DNA of 64,000 bases from Hydrogenophaga sp. (GCF_030158645.1 NZ_JAOASO010000159.1:1-64000), one strand, 5' to 3'. Positions 9,416 through 20,977 are shown, counted from the stretch's first letter. The notes: generated by a model not told the origin, from the letters alone. Translations and numbers: made by a program.

Positions 9416-10686
9416 CCCCCGGCCAGCCGGTGTCCTGGCCGGGCGGCTTGCCCGGTGAAAAGCCTGCCCAGCCCGCAGCGCCCTGGAACGACGTGCGCCA
9501 CTGGATGCGCCCCGGCACGCTGCAGCTGCAAAGCCTGCCCCCCCTCTCGCTCTACATCCACCTGCCTTGGTGTCTGAAGAAATGCCCGTATTGCGATTTC
9601 AATTCGCACGAGTGGAGCGCCACATCCGAGCCGGGCCAACCCCTGCCCGAGACGCGCTACCTCGACGCCCTGCGCGCCGACCTCGAGGCTTCCTTGCCCC
9701 TGATCTGGGGCCGCACGGTGCACAGCGTGTTCATCGGTGGCGGCACACCCAGCCTGTTTTCCCCCGCAGCCATCGACCGCTTGCTGGGTGATGTGCGCGC
9801 GCTGCTGCGGCTCGATGCCGATGCCGAGGTCACGCTGGAAGCCAACCCGGGCACCTTCGAGAAAGACCGTTTCCGCGCGTTTCGCGAGGCGGGTGTGACG
9901 CGTCTCTCCATCGGCGTGCAGAGCTTCAACGACGCACATCTCAAAGCTCTGGGCCGCGTCCATGACCGTGACCAGGCCATGGCCGCGGTGGAAGAGGCCG
10001 CGCAGGCCTTCGACACCTTCAACCTCGACATCATGTACGCCCTGCCCGGGCAGACGCTGGCCGACTGCGAGGCCGATGTGCGCACCGCGCTGTCGTTTGC
10101 GCCGCCGCACATCTCCATCTACCACCTCACGCTGGAGCCCAACACCTACTTTGCCAAGTACCCGCCGGCCCTGCCGCCCGAGGATGAGGCATGGGACATG
10201 CTCGACCGCATCACCGAACTCACGGGCGACGCCGGGCTGCAGCGCTACGAGGTATCGGCCTATGCGCGCGCGGGGCACCGCAGCTGGCACAACACCAATT
10301 ACTGGCAGTTCGGCGACTACCTGGGCATTGGCGCGGGTGCGCACAGCAAGCTGAGCTTTGCCCACCGCGTGGGGCGCCCGGTGCGTGTGCGCGAGCCGCG
10401 CCTGTACATGGAGCGCGCGCTGGCGGGCGACGCGGTGGTGAGTGCCGACGAGGTCCCGCGCAAAGCGCTGCCGTTCGAGTTCATGCTCAACGCACTGCGC
10501 CTCAAGGAAGGCTTCGGCCTGCAGCAGTTCATGGAGCGCACCGGCCTGCCGCTATCCAGCATCGAGGCCGGGCTCGCGCTGGCCGTGCAGAAAGGCTTGA
10601 TCGAGCGCGATGCGGCCCGCGTGTGGCCCACCGAGCGCGGCTTCGATTTCCTCAGCGACCTGCAGGAAATCTTTCTCGCGGATTGA
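9412..10686 (+). CDS. hemW: Radical SAM heme chaperone HemW-like (coproporphyrinogen III oxidase family)
   Basis: LSLYIHLPWCLKKCPYCDFNSH (CxxxCxxC), IGGGTPSLF. Confidence 0.94.
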   Translation: MTPGQPVSWPGGLPGEKPAQPAAPWNDVRHWMRPGTLQLQSLPPLSLYIHLPWCLKKCPYCDFNSHEWSATSEPGQPLPETRYLDALRADLEASLPLIWGRTVHSVFIGGGTPSLFSPAAIDRLLGDVRALLRLDADAEVTLEANPGTFEKDRFRAFREAGVTRLSIGVQSFNDAHLKALGRVHDRDQAMAAVEEAAQAFDTFNLDIMYALPGQTLADCEADVRTALSFAPPHISIYHLTLEPNTYFAKYPPALPPEDEAWDMLDRITELTGDAGLQRYEVSAYARAGHRSWHNTNYWQFGDYLGIGAGAHSKLSFAHRVGRPVRVREPRLYMERALAGDAVVSADEVPRKALPFEFMLNALRLKEGFGLQQFMERTGLPLSSIEAGLALAVQKGLIERDAARVWPTERGFDFLSDLQEIFLAD

Positions 10687-10743
10687 GGCCGCGGCGGCTC
10701 AGGCGGCGTTCAGGCCCGTGGTGCCGGTTGCTCGTCCACCACC

Positions 10744-11133
10744 TCAGCGGTTACCAGCGCCGCCGTCACATACCCGCCCGCTCCAACGGCACTGCCCCTC
10801 GGCGGTGAGCCACGGGTGGGCATGCCCCGCGCAACCGGTCTGGCAGATGGCCTGTCGGGCGGCTTCCATCTCGGGCGCAGGCCCCGTTCCCACCAGCTCA
10901 GAGGCCGAGTTGCGCTGGCGTTGAAACATGCGCACCGGTGGTGGCAACGCGCCCCACAGCAGGCAAGTCCGTGCCACCACGAGCTGCCCGCGCAACCGCA
11001 CGACTTCGCTGGTCAGGGCCGTCAGCGCCTTGTCTTTCTCCAGCATGAGCCTGGACACCCGGTCCTGAACGCCGCCCAGGTGCCGGCACAGCGCCGCGTG
11101 TTCATGCGCCCCAACCGCCTGCAGGGCGCTCAT
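10744..11133 (-). CDS. Hypothetical protein, Cys-containing
   Basis: 129 aa; start overlaps stop of upstream ORF (ATGA), suggesting translational coupling. Confidence 0.55.
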   Translation of the reverse strand: MSALQAVGAHEHAALCRHLGGVQDRVSRLMLEKDKALTALTSEVVRLRGQLVVARTCLLWGALPPPVRMFQRQRNSASELVGTGPAPEMEAARQAICQTGCAGHAHPWLTAEGQCRWSGRVCDGGAGNR

Positions 11134-11468
11134 TGCACCAGCGATGCCGTGGTGTGCCAGAGGCGCCGCTCGGGCAACAGGTCATCGGTGTTCAGCGCGG
11201 ATCGCTCAGGCGGGCCATCACACGACTTCAGCAGCACGTCCCAGTGCTGGTGCATGCGTTGCACCACCGTGCGAAAGCTGGGCGAGAGCCCCGGGTGCTG
11301 GCCCAGAAAAAACAGGTTGGAGCGGATCTTGCGCCCCATCAGGTCACGCTGCGTGGCGCAGGTGCTCTGGGCGTGGCCCGTCATCAGCGCCAGCGTGCCC
11401 GCGAGCATGGCCTCGGCGCAGGGCATCACGTGTTCTTCGTCCTCGTGCGGTTCGGGTTGGGTGTTCAC
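11130..11468 (-). CDS. Hypothetical protein (MNTQPEPHEDEEHVMPCAEAMLAGTLALMTGHAQ...)
   Basis: GTG start at 11468 with GGAG Shine-Dalgarno 7 nt upstream; coherent 112 aa product. Confidence 0.6.
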   Translation of the reverse strand: MNTQPEPHEDEEHVMPCAEAMLAGTLALMTGHAQSTCATQRDLMGRKIRSNLFFLGQHPGLSPSFRTVVQRMHQHWDVLLKSCDGPPERSALNTDDLLPERRLWHTTASLVQ

Positions 11469-11579
11469 AGCGGTCTCCAGACAGGGGTGTGGATGTCGCG
11501 CCCGGGTGGGTGCGGTGCTGGCTACCGATCGGACCTGGTGTGTGGTGAAGGTCCCGGGCTGGCTTGCTGGCCCCATATT

Positions 11580-11601
11580 AAATGAGAATCGATCGCATTT
11601 G
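11580..11601. promoter_or_regulatory. Candidate Fur box
   Basis: AAATGAGAATCGATCGCATTT resembles Fur-box AATGAGAATNNTTCTCATT, upstream of minus-strand two-gene unit. Confidence 0.55.
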
Positions 11602-11669
11602 AAGGGGGTTGGCTCGAATGTTTGCAAGCGGGTGTTTCGGCGGGTCGTGACGCGCGCCGAGCGCGCAAG

Positions 11670-11700
11670 AAAAAAGGGCCTTGATTGCTCAAGGCCCTTG
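11670..11700 (-). terminator. Intrinsic terminator after tRNA-Ser
   Basis: Minus strand: CAAGGGCCTTGA-gcaa-TCAAGGCCCTTTTTT. Confidence 0.85.
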
Positions 11701-11707
11701 AATTCGT

Positions 11708-11795
11708 TGGCGGAGACGGTGAGATTCGAACTCACGGACCCTTGCGAGTCGGCAGTTTTCAAGACTGCTGGTTTAAACCGCTCACCCACGTCTCC
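11708..11795 (-). tRNA. tRNA-Ser(TGA)
   Basis: GGAGACGTGGGTGAGCGGTTTAAACCAGCAGTCTTGAAAACTGCCGACTCGCAAGGGTCCGTGAGTTCGAATCTCACCGTCTCCGCCA; long variable arm. Confidence 0.95.
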
Positions 11796-11832
11796 GGATG
11801 CGGTTGCAACGCGTGGATTTTAGCCTGCGGTC

Positions 11833-12516
11833 TCAGGCGGGCAGCGCTGCCGTTTGGGGTTGTGGTTTGGGCAGCATGCCGCGCGTCTCGATGAAGCGCA
11901 CCACTTCGTCCACGCCCGCGAGGGTCTTGAGGTTGGTCATGACCCAGGGGCGGCGCGCGCTGTCGGGGCGCATGCGCGCGGTGTCGGCCTTCATCACTTC
12001 CAGATCGGCGCCCACGTGCGGGGCCAGGTCGGTCTTGTTGATGACGAAGAGGTCGCTCTTGGTGATGCCGGGGCCGCCCTTGCGGGGGATTTTTTCGCCG
12101 GCGGCCACGTCGATCACGTAGATGGTGAGGTCGCTGAGCTCGGGGCTGAAGGTGGCGGCCAGGTTGTCGCCGCCGCTTTCGATGAACACCACATCGGCAT
12201 CGGGGAACTCGCCGAGCATGCGGTCAATGGCTTCGAGGTTGATGGAGGCGTCTTCGCGGATGGCGGTGTGCGGGCAACCGCCGGTTTCCACGCCCATGAT
12301 GCGTTCGGCCGGCAGCGCGCCGCTCACGGTGAGGATGCGCTGGTCTTCCTTGGTGTAGATGTCGTTGGTGATGGCGATCAGGTCGTAGCGCTCGCGCATG
12401 GCCTTGCACAGCATTTCCAGCAACGTGGTCTTGCCCGAGCCGACCGGGCCGCCGATGCCCACGCGCAGCGGAGGCAGGTGTTTGGTACGACGGGGAATGT
12501 GGTGCAGGGGGGTCAT
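11833..12516 (-). CDS. ureG: Urease accessory protein UreG
   Basis: [39 protein letters not shown]; start trimmed. Confidence 0.95.
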   Translation of the reverse strand: MTPLHHIPRRTKHLPPLRVGIGGPVGSGKTTLLEMLCKAMRERYDLIAITNDIYTKEDQRILTVSGALPAERIMGVETGGCPHTAIREDASINLEAIDRMLGEFPDADVVFIESGGDNLAATFSPELSDLTIYVIDVAAGEKIPRKGGPGITKSDLFVINKTDLAPHVGADLEVMKADTARMRPDSARRPWVMTNLKTLAGVDEVVRFIETRGMLPKPQPQTAALPA

Positions 12517-13232
12517 GAGCGGAACAGGCGTGAGTACTGGGTTTCGTGGCGGGCGGAGTGGATGGCGAGCAGGGGCGTGAAGGCTTGCCGGTCGTCGTCG
12601 TGCAGGGCGATGGCGTGGTCCACCGCAGCGGGGATGCGCTGAGCCAGGCGCGCGAGCATGCGCTGGCCGGCGCTCTGGCCCAGCGGCACCGATTTGATGG
12701 ACGCCTGCACCATGTTTTCGCACCAGCCGAACGCATAGCCAACCAGGCTGTCGTGAACGCTGGCGCCGGTGCTCGCGGCGGCGCACGCGCAGGCCACCGG
12801 GTAAGTGGGTGGGTCCAGCCGGGCGCTGTGCAGCTGTTCGAACACGCCGGTGCCCAGCTCGCCGAGCTGGCGCGCCCACTCCATCAGCGAGCGGCCCATC
12901 TGTTCGCTCTGCAGGCGAAATTCGAGGGTCTCGCGGGTCTGCAGCACCCAGTGATTGAGGGCGGTGATGCGCGCCAGGTCGTTGGCGCGCCAGGCGGGGA
13001 TGGCCTGCGCCACCACCGCCAGGTCGCTGCGCGCCAGGCTCAGGTGCAGCTGGTCGGTGAGCCAGGCGGCGGCGCTGGTTTCGTCGTGCACGAGTCCCGC
13101 ATCCACCGCCGATTCGAGACCTTCGGAATACGAGAACCCGCCCACCGGCAGGGCGGGCGAGGCAAGCCAGAGGATCTGCAGCAGGCTGGCGGCCGTGCGG
13201 GGCGCCGCCAGGGCGACGTCACCCGTGGTCAT
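12513..13232 (-). CDS. ureF: Urease accessory protein UreF
   Basis: [30 protein letters not shown]; start trimmed to MTTGDVALA. Confidence 0.92.
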   Translation of the reverse strand: MTTGDVALAAPRTAASLLQILWLASPALPVGGFSYSEGLESAVDAGLVHDETSAAAWLTDQLHLSLARSDLAVVAQAIPAWRANDLARITALNHWVLQTRETLEFRLQSEQMGRSLMEWARQLGELGTGVFEQLHSARLDPPTYPVACACAAASTGASVHDSLVGYAFGWCENMVQASIKSVPLGQSAGQRMLARLAQRIPAAVDHAIALHDDDRQAFTPLLAIHSARHETQYSRLFRS

Positions 13233-13787
13233 GGTTGTGGTGGGTGTGACCGTGCCCATGGTGGTGGCCGTGAGCTTCTTTTGCGCCTGGCGCTTGTGCG
13301 TCGCCAGCGCCATGCACTCCATACGCTCCCGCCTCGGGCTCGAAGGGCTCGCGCACTTCCACCACCGTGAGGTGCATGGCGTGCAGCATCTCGGCGAGCA
13401 CGTGGTCGGGTTCGATCTTCAGGTGGTCGGGTTTGAGCTCGATGGGCACGTGGCGGTTGCCCAGGTGGTAGGCCGCGCGCATGAGGTCGAAAGCCTGTTC
13501 GTGGGCCGGGTGGTCGGGGCAGGCGGTGATGCGCAGCACCGCCTGGGGGGCGGCCACCACGCGCAAGAGCGAACCGTCTTGCGTGATGAGCACGTCGCCC
13601 CCGCGCACCACCGTGCCGCGCGGCAGGAACACGCCCACGTGGCGCTCGTCGGACGCCACGGTGTCGAAGCGGCTCTTCTGGCGCACGTCCCAGTCCAGCT
13701 CCAGGTGCGCAGCGCGTTGCACCATGGTGCGGGCCAGGCCCTGACCTTGCGGGATGAGTTTGGAGGCTTGCAGCATGGGAACGTTGT

Positions 13788-13791
<4 letters not shown>
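13219..13791 (-). CDS. ureE: Urease accessory protein UreE with His-rich C-terminal metal-binding tail
   Basis: [13 protein letters not shown]-type motif ([13 protein letters not shown]) and C-terminal [18 protein letters not shown]. Confidence 0.93.
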
Positions 13792-15502
<1,711 letters not shown>

Positions 15503-15506
<4 letters not shown>

Positions 15507-15811
15507 GCGAGCTTTCCTTGAACCAGGCCGCGAAAGCCGTACACGATGCGGTCGCCCGCGTAGTCCACGAGCTCCACCGTGCGCTGCTGGCCGGGCTCGA
15601 AGCGGACCGCGGTGCCGCTGGCGATGTTCAGTCGCATGCCCTGCGCTGCGGCGCGGTCAAAGTCGAGCGCGCCGTTGACTTCGGCAAAGTGGTAGTGCGA
15701 GCCGACCTGGATCGGGCGGTCGGCGGCGTTCTTCACCACCAGGGTGAGCGTGCGCCGGCCGGGGTTGAGGGTGTGCTGGCCCTCGTCGGTGAAGAGTTCG
15801 CCGGGGATCAT
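15503..15811 (-). CDS. ureB: Urease beta subunit
   Basis: [32 protein letters not shown]. Confidence 0.95.
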
Positions 15812-15821
15812 GGGCCAGGCC

Positions 15822-15992
15822 TCAGTGCTTGCCGCTGGACCACCACAGCGCCACGGCGATGGCCAACACCACGCCGACGAAGCCCAGCGTGTCGGTGGCA
15901 TGCCAGTGGGCGCCGAACAGACCGTGGCCTTCGTGGGCGAGGGCGGGCGCGCAGAAGGCAGCGGCGGCGAGGAGGACGGGGGTGATGCGCAT
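15822..15992 (-). CDS. Small (56 aa) His-containing secreted/membrane-anchored protein between ureA and ureB
   Basis: Manual translation: [56 protein letters not shown]; below ORF-track length cutoff. Confidence 0.7.
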   Translation of the reverse strand: MRITPVLLAAAAFCAPALAHEGHGLFGAHWHATDTLGFVGVVLAIAVALWWSSGKH

Positions 15993-16001
15993 GGCGTTCT
16001 C

Positions 16002-16304
16002 TCAGGGAATGGGTTGGTGCACGGTCACGAGCTTGGTGCCGTCGGGGAAGGTCGCTTCGACCTGGATGTCCGGGATCATCTCGGCGATGCCCTCCATCAC
16101 ATCGGCGCGGGTCAGCACGTTGCGCCCCTCGCTCATGAGTTGGGCCACGGTCTTGCCGTCGCGCGCGCCTTCCATCACGGCCGCGGTGATCAATGCCACG
16201 GCCTCGGGGTAGTTGAGCTTGAGGCCGCGCGCCTGTCGCCGTTCGGCCAGCAAGGCTGCGGTGAAGATCAGCAGCTTGTCTTTTTCTCGGGGCGTCAGTT
16301 CCAT
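16002..16304 (-). CDS. ureA: Urease gamma subunit
   Basis: [39 protein letters not shown]. Confidence 0.96.
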   Translation of the reverse strand: MELTPREKDKLLIFTAALLAERRQARGLKLNYPEAVALITAAVMEGARDGKTVAQLMSEGRNVLTRADVMEGIAEMIPDIQVEATFPDGTKLVTVHQPIP

Positions 16305-16409
16305 GGTGGTGCGTGCGTTCTCGGTGGTGCCTGGGTGGTCTGGTCAGCAATTCCCGTGCCCTGGGTGGGCTCAACCGGCAGCGTGGCACGAAAGCTGCAG
16401 AAATGCCGT

Positions 16410-19400
16410 GTGACAACCATCCCCATCGTCCCCATCAGAACCGCTGCCGCGCCCACCGCAGGGCAGGAGCCCGGGCTGGACGCACCCCAGCGCATCACCC
16501 GCGTGCGCCGCGACTACAACAGCTGGGTCGGCAGCGAGACGATGGAAGACTACGCGCTGCGCTACACGCCGCAGCGCTTTCGCAAGTGGAGCGAATGGCG
16601 CGTGGCCAACACCGCGTTCGGCGCGGCCTCCTTCCTCATCCTGGAGGCCGTGGGCGCCACCTTGTTGGTGCAGTACGGGTTTGTGAACGCCGCGCTGGCC
16701 ATCCTCTGCACCGGGTTGATCATCTTTTTCGCGGGCCTGCCCATCAGCGTGTACGCCGCGCGCTACGGGGTCGACATGGACCTGCTCACGCGCGGCGCGG
16801 GCTTCGGCTACATCGGCTCCACCATCACCTCGCTGATCTACGCCACCTTCACCTTCATCTTTTTCGCGCTCGAAGCGGCGGTGATGGCCTATGCGCTGGA
16901 GCTCGCGCTCGACATCCCGCCCGCCTGGGGCTACCTCATCTGCGCGGTGGTGGTCATCCCGCTGGTCACGCACGGGGTGTCGGTGATCAGCCGCTTCCAG
17001 GTCTGGACCCAGCCGCTGTGGCTGGTGATGATGGTGGTGCCTTTTGGGGCGGTGCTGGTCATGGCGCCCGAAACTTTCACCAACGTGGTGCGTTATGGGG
17101 GCGAGTCCGGTGCGGGCACGCTGTTTGATTGGCACTTGTTTGGTGCGGCGCTGACGGTGGGCATCGCGCTCATCACGCAGATGGGCGAGCAGGCGGACTA
17201 CTTGCGCTTCATGCCCGCCAAGGAGCCGGGCAAAGGGCTGCGCTGGTGGGCGGGCGTGCTGGCCGGGGGGCCGGGCTGGGTGGTGCTGGGCGTGGTGAAG
17301 ATGCTGGGCGGCGCGGTGCTGGCGTATCTGGCCATCAGCCACATGGTGCCCCCCGAGCGCGCGGTGGACCCCAACCAGATGTACCTGGCGGCCTACGAAT
17401 TTGTCTTTCCCGACTACGGCTGGGCGGTGGCCGCCACGGCCTTGTTTGTGGTGGTCTCGCAGCTCAAGATCAACGTGACCAACGCCTACGCCGGCTCGCT
17501 GGCCTGGAGCAACTTCTTCTCGCGCATCACCCACAGCCACCCCGGGCGCGTGGTGTGGGTGGTGTTCAACACCTTCATCGCCTTCATGCTGATGGAGATG
17601 AACGTGTTCCAGGCGCTGGGCCAGGTGCTCGGCGTGTACTCCAACATCGCGATCGCCTGGATCATGGCGGTGGTGGCCGACCTGGTGATCAACAAGCCGC
17701 TGGGCTGGAGCCCCAAGGGCATCGAGTTCAAGCGGGCGTACCTGTACGACATCAACCCCGTGGGGGTGGGCGCCATGGTGCTGGCCTCGGTGCTGTCGAT
17801 CACCGCCCACATGGGTTTGATGGGGCCCACAGCCGAGGCGTTTTCGGCGGTGATTGCGATGGTCACGGCGTTTGTGACGGCGCCCTTGATTGCGTGGGGC
17901 ACGCAGGGGCGGTATTACATCGCCAGAGCCGCCGGTCCCGAAGGTGCCGCAGGCAGTGCCACATTGCACACCTGCGTCATCTGTGAGCGTGAATACGAAG
18001 CGCCCGACATGTCGCACTGCCCCGCGTACCAAGGCCACATCTGTTCGCTGTGTTGCACGCTGGACGCGCGCTGCGGCGACCTGTGCAAACCGCACGCCAA
18101 GCTCTCCGAGCAATGGATGGGCGCGCTGCGGCGTGTGTTGCCGCGCTCCATCTGGCCCTATCTGGAGGCGGGCCTGGCGCACTACCTGCTGCTCATGCTG
18201 GTGATGGCGCCGGTGCTGGCGGCGGTGCTCGGGTTGTTGTACCGGCAGGAGGTGCAGGCGCTGGCGTCCCGCATGGGCTTGTCGGCCAATGCCGGCTTGC
18301 TCGACGCCGCGCTGCGTTCCGGATTTGTGCGCGTGTACGCCGTGCTGCTGCTCATCACGGCCACGGTGGCCTGGTGGCTGGTGCTGGCGCACAAGAGCCG
18401 CGAGGTGGCGCAGGAAGAGTCGAACCGGCAGACACGCTTGCTCCTGCAGGAGATCGAGTCGCACCGCCTCACCGACGAAGCCCTGCAGCAGGCACGCCTG
18501 GCGGCTGAGCACGCCAACCAGGCCAAGACCCGCTACATCAGCACCATCAGCCATGAGCTGAGAACGCCGCTCAACAGCATCCTGGGCTACGCGCAGCTGC
18601 TGCAGGAAGACACCGGCATGGCGCCGCACCGCGCGCAGGCCATCCGCGTGATCAACCGGGGCGGCGAGCACCTGCTGTCGTTGATCGAAGGCACGCTGGA
18701 CATCGCGCGCATCGAGTCCGGCAAGCTCGCACTCGATGTGCGGCCCATGGCCTTTGCCGGCGCCATGCAGGAGGTGGCCGGCATGTTCGAGTTGCAGGCC
18801 AGCGCCAAGGGCCTGCGCTTTGTGTTCGAAGCCGGCAGCCGCCTGCCCGACACGGTGCGCGCCGACGAAAAACGCCTGCGCCAGATCCTCATCAACCTGC
18901 TGGGCAACGCGGTGAAGTTCACGCAGGTTGGCCAGGTGCGGCTGCGCGTCACGCATGCGCGCGAGATGGCGCAGTTCGAGGTGCACGACACCGGCCCCGG
19001 CATGCGCGCGCAAGACCTGGAGCGTGTGTTTGAACCTTTCGCACGCGGGCAGAACGAAACGGCGCCCGGGCCCTCCACCGGCACCGGCCTGGGCCTGACC
19101 ATTGCCAAGATGCTCACCGACCTCATGGGTGGCGAGATGACCGTGCGCAGCGCACCCGGCGAAGGCTCGGTGTTCACCGTGCGCCTGTTTTTGCCCGAGG
19201 TGCACGGCGCGGTGCTGCCGCGCCCACTGGCCCTGCCCGGCCACATCGGCTACGAAGGCGCGCGCAAACGCGTGCTGGTGGTGGACAACGAAGAGGCCGA
19301 CCGCGAACTCATCCAGCGCTGGCTGGCGCCGCTGGGCTTCGAGGTGATGCTCGCCACCAGCGGGCTCGATGCGCTGGCCCTGCTCGAAGGGTTGCACCCC

Positions 19401-19910
19401 GGCGACGCGGGCGCGCCCGACGCCGTGTTCATGGACCTGGCCATGCCCGGCATCGACGGCTGGGAAACCATGCGCCGGCTGCGCGCCAGCGGCTGGGGCA
19501 CGGTGCCGCTGGCCATCGTGTCGGCCAACGCGTTCGACAAGGGCCTCGACAACGATCTTGGTCACCGGCCACAAGACTTCTTTGTGAAACCGGTGCGCCG
19601 CGACGATTTGCTCGGCTGGCTCGGCCAGCGGCTGCAATTGGTGTGGATCGAATGGCCGGCGACCGAGCCAGCCACCGTTGCGGCACCTGCCGCCGCAGCC
19701 CGGCCGACGCACGCAGTCACCAGCGGTCGCGACTTCGAACCCCTGCTCGAACTCGTGCGCCTGGGCTACTACAAGGGCATCGTGCAGTGGCTCGACGAGT
19801 GGGTGCAAGACCACCCCGAGCAAGCGGCATTTGCCCAGCAACTGCGCACGCTCGCGCGCGAATTCCGCTTTGACGCCATCGAACAGCAGCTGCTGCAGCG
19901 CCATGTCTGA
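16410..19910 (+). CDS. Fusion protein: NCS1-type permease domain, Cys-rich linker, histidine kinase (HisKA/HATPase), receiver domain and C-terminal helical domain (~1166 aa)
   Basis: DYNSWVGSETMEDYALRYTPQRFRKW plus 12-TM-like region (NCS1-like); CxxC...CSLCC...C linker; ISHELRTPLNSILGYAQLL H-box, GTGLGLTIAKML; RVLVVDNEEADREL..VFMDLAMPGIDG receiver. GTG start inferred. Confidence 0.85.
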   Translation: MTTIPIVPIRTAAAPTAGQEPGLDAPQRITRVRRDYNSWVGSETMEDYALRYTPQRFRKWSEWRVANTAFGAASFLILEAVGATLLVQYGFVNAALAILCTGLIIFFAGLPISVYAARYGVDMDLLTRGAGFGYIGSTITSLIYATFTFIFFALEAAVMAYALELALDIPPAWGYLICAVVVIPLVTHGVSVISRFQVWTQPLWLVMMVVPFGAVLVMAPETFTNVVRYGGESGAGTLFDWHLFGAALTVGIALITQMGEQADYLRFMPAKEPGKGLRWWAGVLAGGPGWVVLGVVKMLGGAVLAYLAISHMVPPERAVDPNQMYLAAYEFVFPDYGWAVAATALFVVVSQLKINVTNAYAGSLAWSNFFSRITHSHPGRVVWVVFNTFIAFMLMEMNVFQALGQVLGVYSNIAIAWIMAVVADLVINKPLGWSPKGIEFKRAYLYDINPVGVGAMVLASVLSITAHMGLMGPTAEAFSAVIAMVTAFVTAPLIAWGTQGRYYIARAAGPEGAAGSATLHTCVICEREYEAPDMSHCPAYQGHICSLCCTLDARCGDLCKPHAKLSEQWMGALRRVLPRSIWPYLEAGLAHYLLLMLVMAPVLAAVLGLLYRQEVQALASRMGLSANAGLLDAALRSGFVRVYAVLLLITATVAWWLVLAHKSREVAQEESNRQTRLLLQEIESHRLTDEALQQARLAAEHANQAKTRYISTISHELRTPLNSILGYAQLLQEDTGMAPHRAQAIRVINRGGEHLLSLIEGTLDIARIESGKLALDVRPMAFAGAMQEVAGMFELQASAKGLRFVFEAGSRLPDTVRADEKRLRQILINLLGNAVKFTQVGQVRLRVTHAREMAQFEVHDTGPGMRAQDLERVFEPFARGQNETAPGPSTGTGLGLTIAKMLTDLMGGEMTVRSAPGEGSVFTVRLFLPEVHGAVLPRPLALPGHIGYEGARKRVLVVDNEEADRELIQRWLAPLGFEVMLATSGLDALALLEGLHPGDAGAPDAVFMDLAMPGIDGWETMRRLRASGWGTVPLAIVSANAFDKGLDNDLGHRPQDFFVKPVRRDDLLGWLGQRLQLVWIEWPATEPATVAAPAAAARPTHAVTSGRDFEPLLELVRLGYYKGIVQWLDEWVQDHPEQAAFAQQLRTLAREFRFDAIEQQLLQRHV

Positions 19911-20907
19911 ATTCATGCGGCAACAGGGCGACCAGCTCATCGTGCTGATCGTGGACGACGTGCCCGACAACGTGGCGCCGCTGCACGATGCGCTGGACGA
20001 TGCTGGGTATACCGTGCTCGTGGCGCTCGACGGCGAAAGCGCCATCCGCCGCGCCACGCAGGCTCTGCCCGACGTGGTGCTGCTCGACGCGGTGATGCCC
20101 GGCATCGACGGCTTCGAGGTGGCGCGTCGCCTGAAAGCGCAGCCCGCCACCGCGCACATTCCCATCATCTTCATGACCGGCCTGACCGAGACCGAACACC
20201 TGGTGGCCGCGCTCGACGCCGGCGGTGCCGACTACGTGACCAAACCCATCAAGCCGCGCGAGGTGATGGCGCGCATGGGGGTGCACCTGCGCACCGCGCG
20301 CCACGTGCGCCAGGGCGCGGTGGAGCGCAGCCAGGCGCGCAACGCACTCGATGCGTTCGGCTACGCCACCATCACCGTGCGCGAGAGCGACGGCCGCCTG
20401 ATGTGGCAAACGCCGCTGGCGCGTGACCTGCTGCGCAACTACTGCGGCACCGAATCGCCCACCACCCCACCGGCGGTCCTGCAGTGGTTGCGGCGCCACC
20501 TGGTGGACTTGGTCGGGGCCAGCGAACAGCGCGAGCCGCCCCGCCTGACGCTGGAAAACGGCCCGCGCCGGCTCACCTTCAGGCTGCACCAGCGCGTGGG
20601 CGACGAAGACGGCGAGGTGGATGCCGGCGGCGATTGGCTCATCGTGATGCAGGAAACCTCGGACGCCAGCGTGCTCTCCAGCGTGGCCGGCGCCTTCGGC
20701 CTCACTGCGCGCGAGGCCGAGGTCTTGTACTGGGTGGTCAAAGGCAAGATCAACCGCGACATCGGCGACATCATCGGCGCCAGCCCCGCCACGGTGAAGA
20801 AGCACCTGGAACGCATCTACGCCAAGCTCGGCGTGGAAACCCGTACGGCGGCGGCCGCCATGGCCATCAACCGCGTGCCACTGCTCCAGCCGCAGCACGG
20901 AGGCTGA
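19903..20907 (+). CDS. Response regulator with receiver domain and C-terminal LuxR-type HTH
   Basis: VLIVDDVPDNVAPLHDAL, VVLLDAVMPGIDG, FGLTAREAEVLYWVVKGKINRDIGDIIGASPATVKKHLERIYAKLGVETRTAAAAMA; start overlaps end of kinase. Confidence 0.92.
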   Translation: MSEFMRQQGDQLIVLIVDDVPDNVAPLHDALDDAGYTVLVALDGESAIRRATQALPDVVLLDAVMPGIDGFEVARRLKAQPATAHIPIIFMTGLTETEHLVAALDAGGADYVTKPIKPREVMARMGVHLRTARHVRQGAVERSQARNALDAFGYATITVRESDGRLMWQTPLARDLLRNYCGTESPTTPPAVLQWLRRHLVDLVGASEQREPPRLTLENGPRRLTFRLHQRVGDEDGEVDAGGDWLIVMQETSDASVLSSVAGAFGLTAREAEVLYWVVKGKINRDIGDIIGASPATVKKHLERIYAKLGVETRTAAAAMAINRVPLLQPQHGG

Positions 20908-20977
20908 GCGGGGCGGCGGCGCGAAACGGGACCTTCGCCGCGCTCATCCAGCTGTCCAAGAGAGCTTGGGATTTGGG

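Noticed and set aside
13219-13322. Extended UreF N-terminus overlapping the UreE His-rich tail as dual-coding sequence
   Set aside because: A simpler internal start (MTTGDVALA at 13232) gives a normal UreF with a short overlap.
16371-20174. 1267-aa minus-strand ORF antisense to the NCS1-kinase and RR
   Set aside because: His/Arg/Gln-rich low-complexity translation with no domain signal; typical GC-rich antisense shadow of a real gene.
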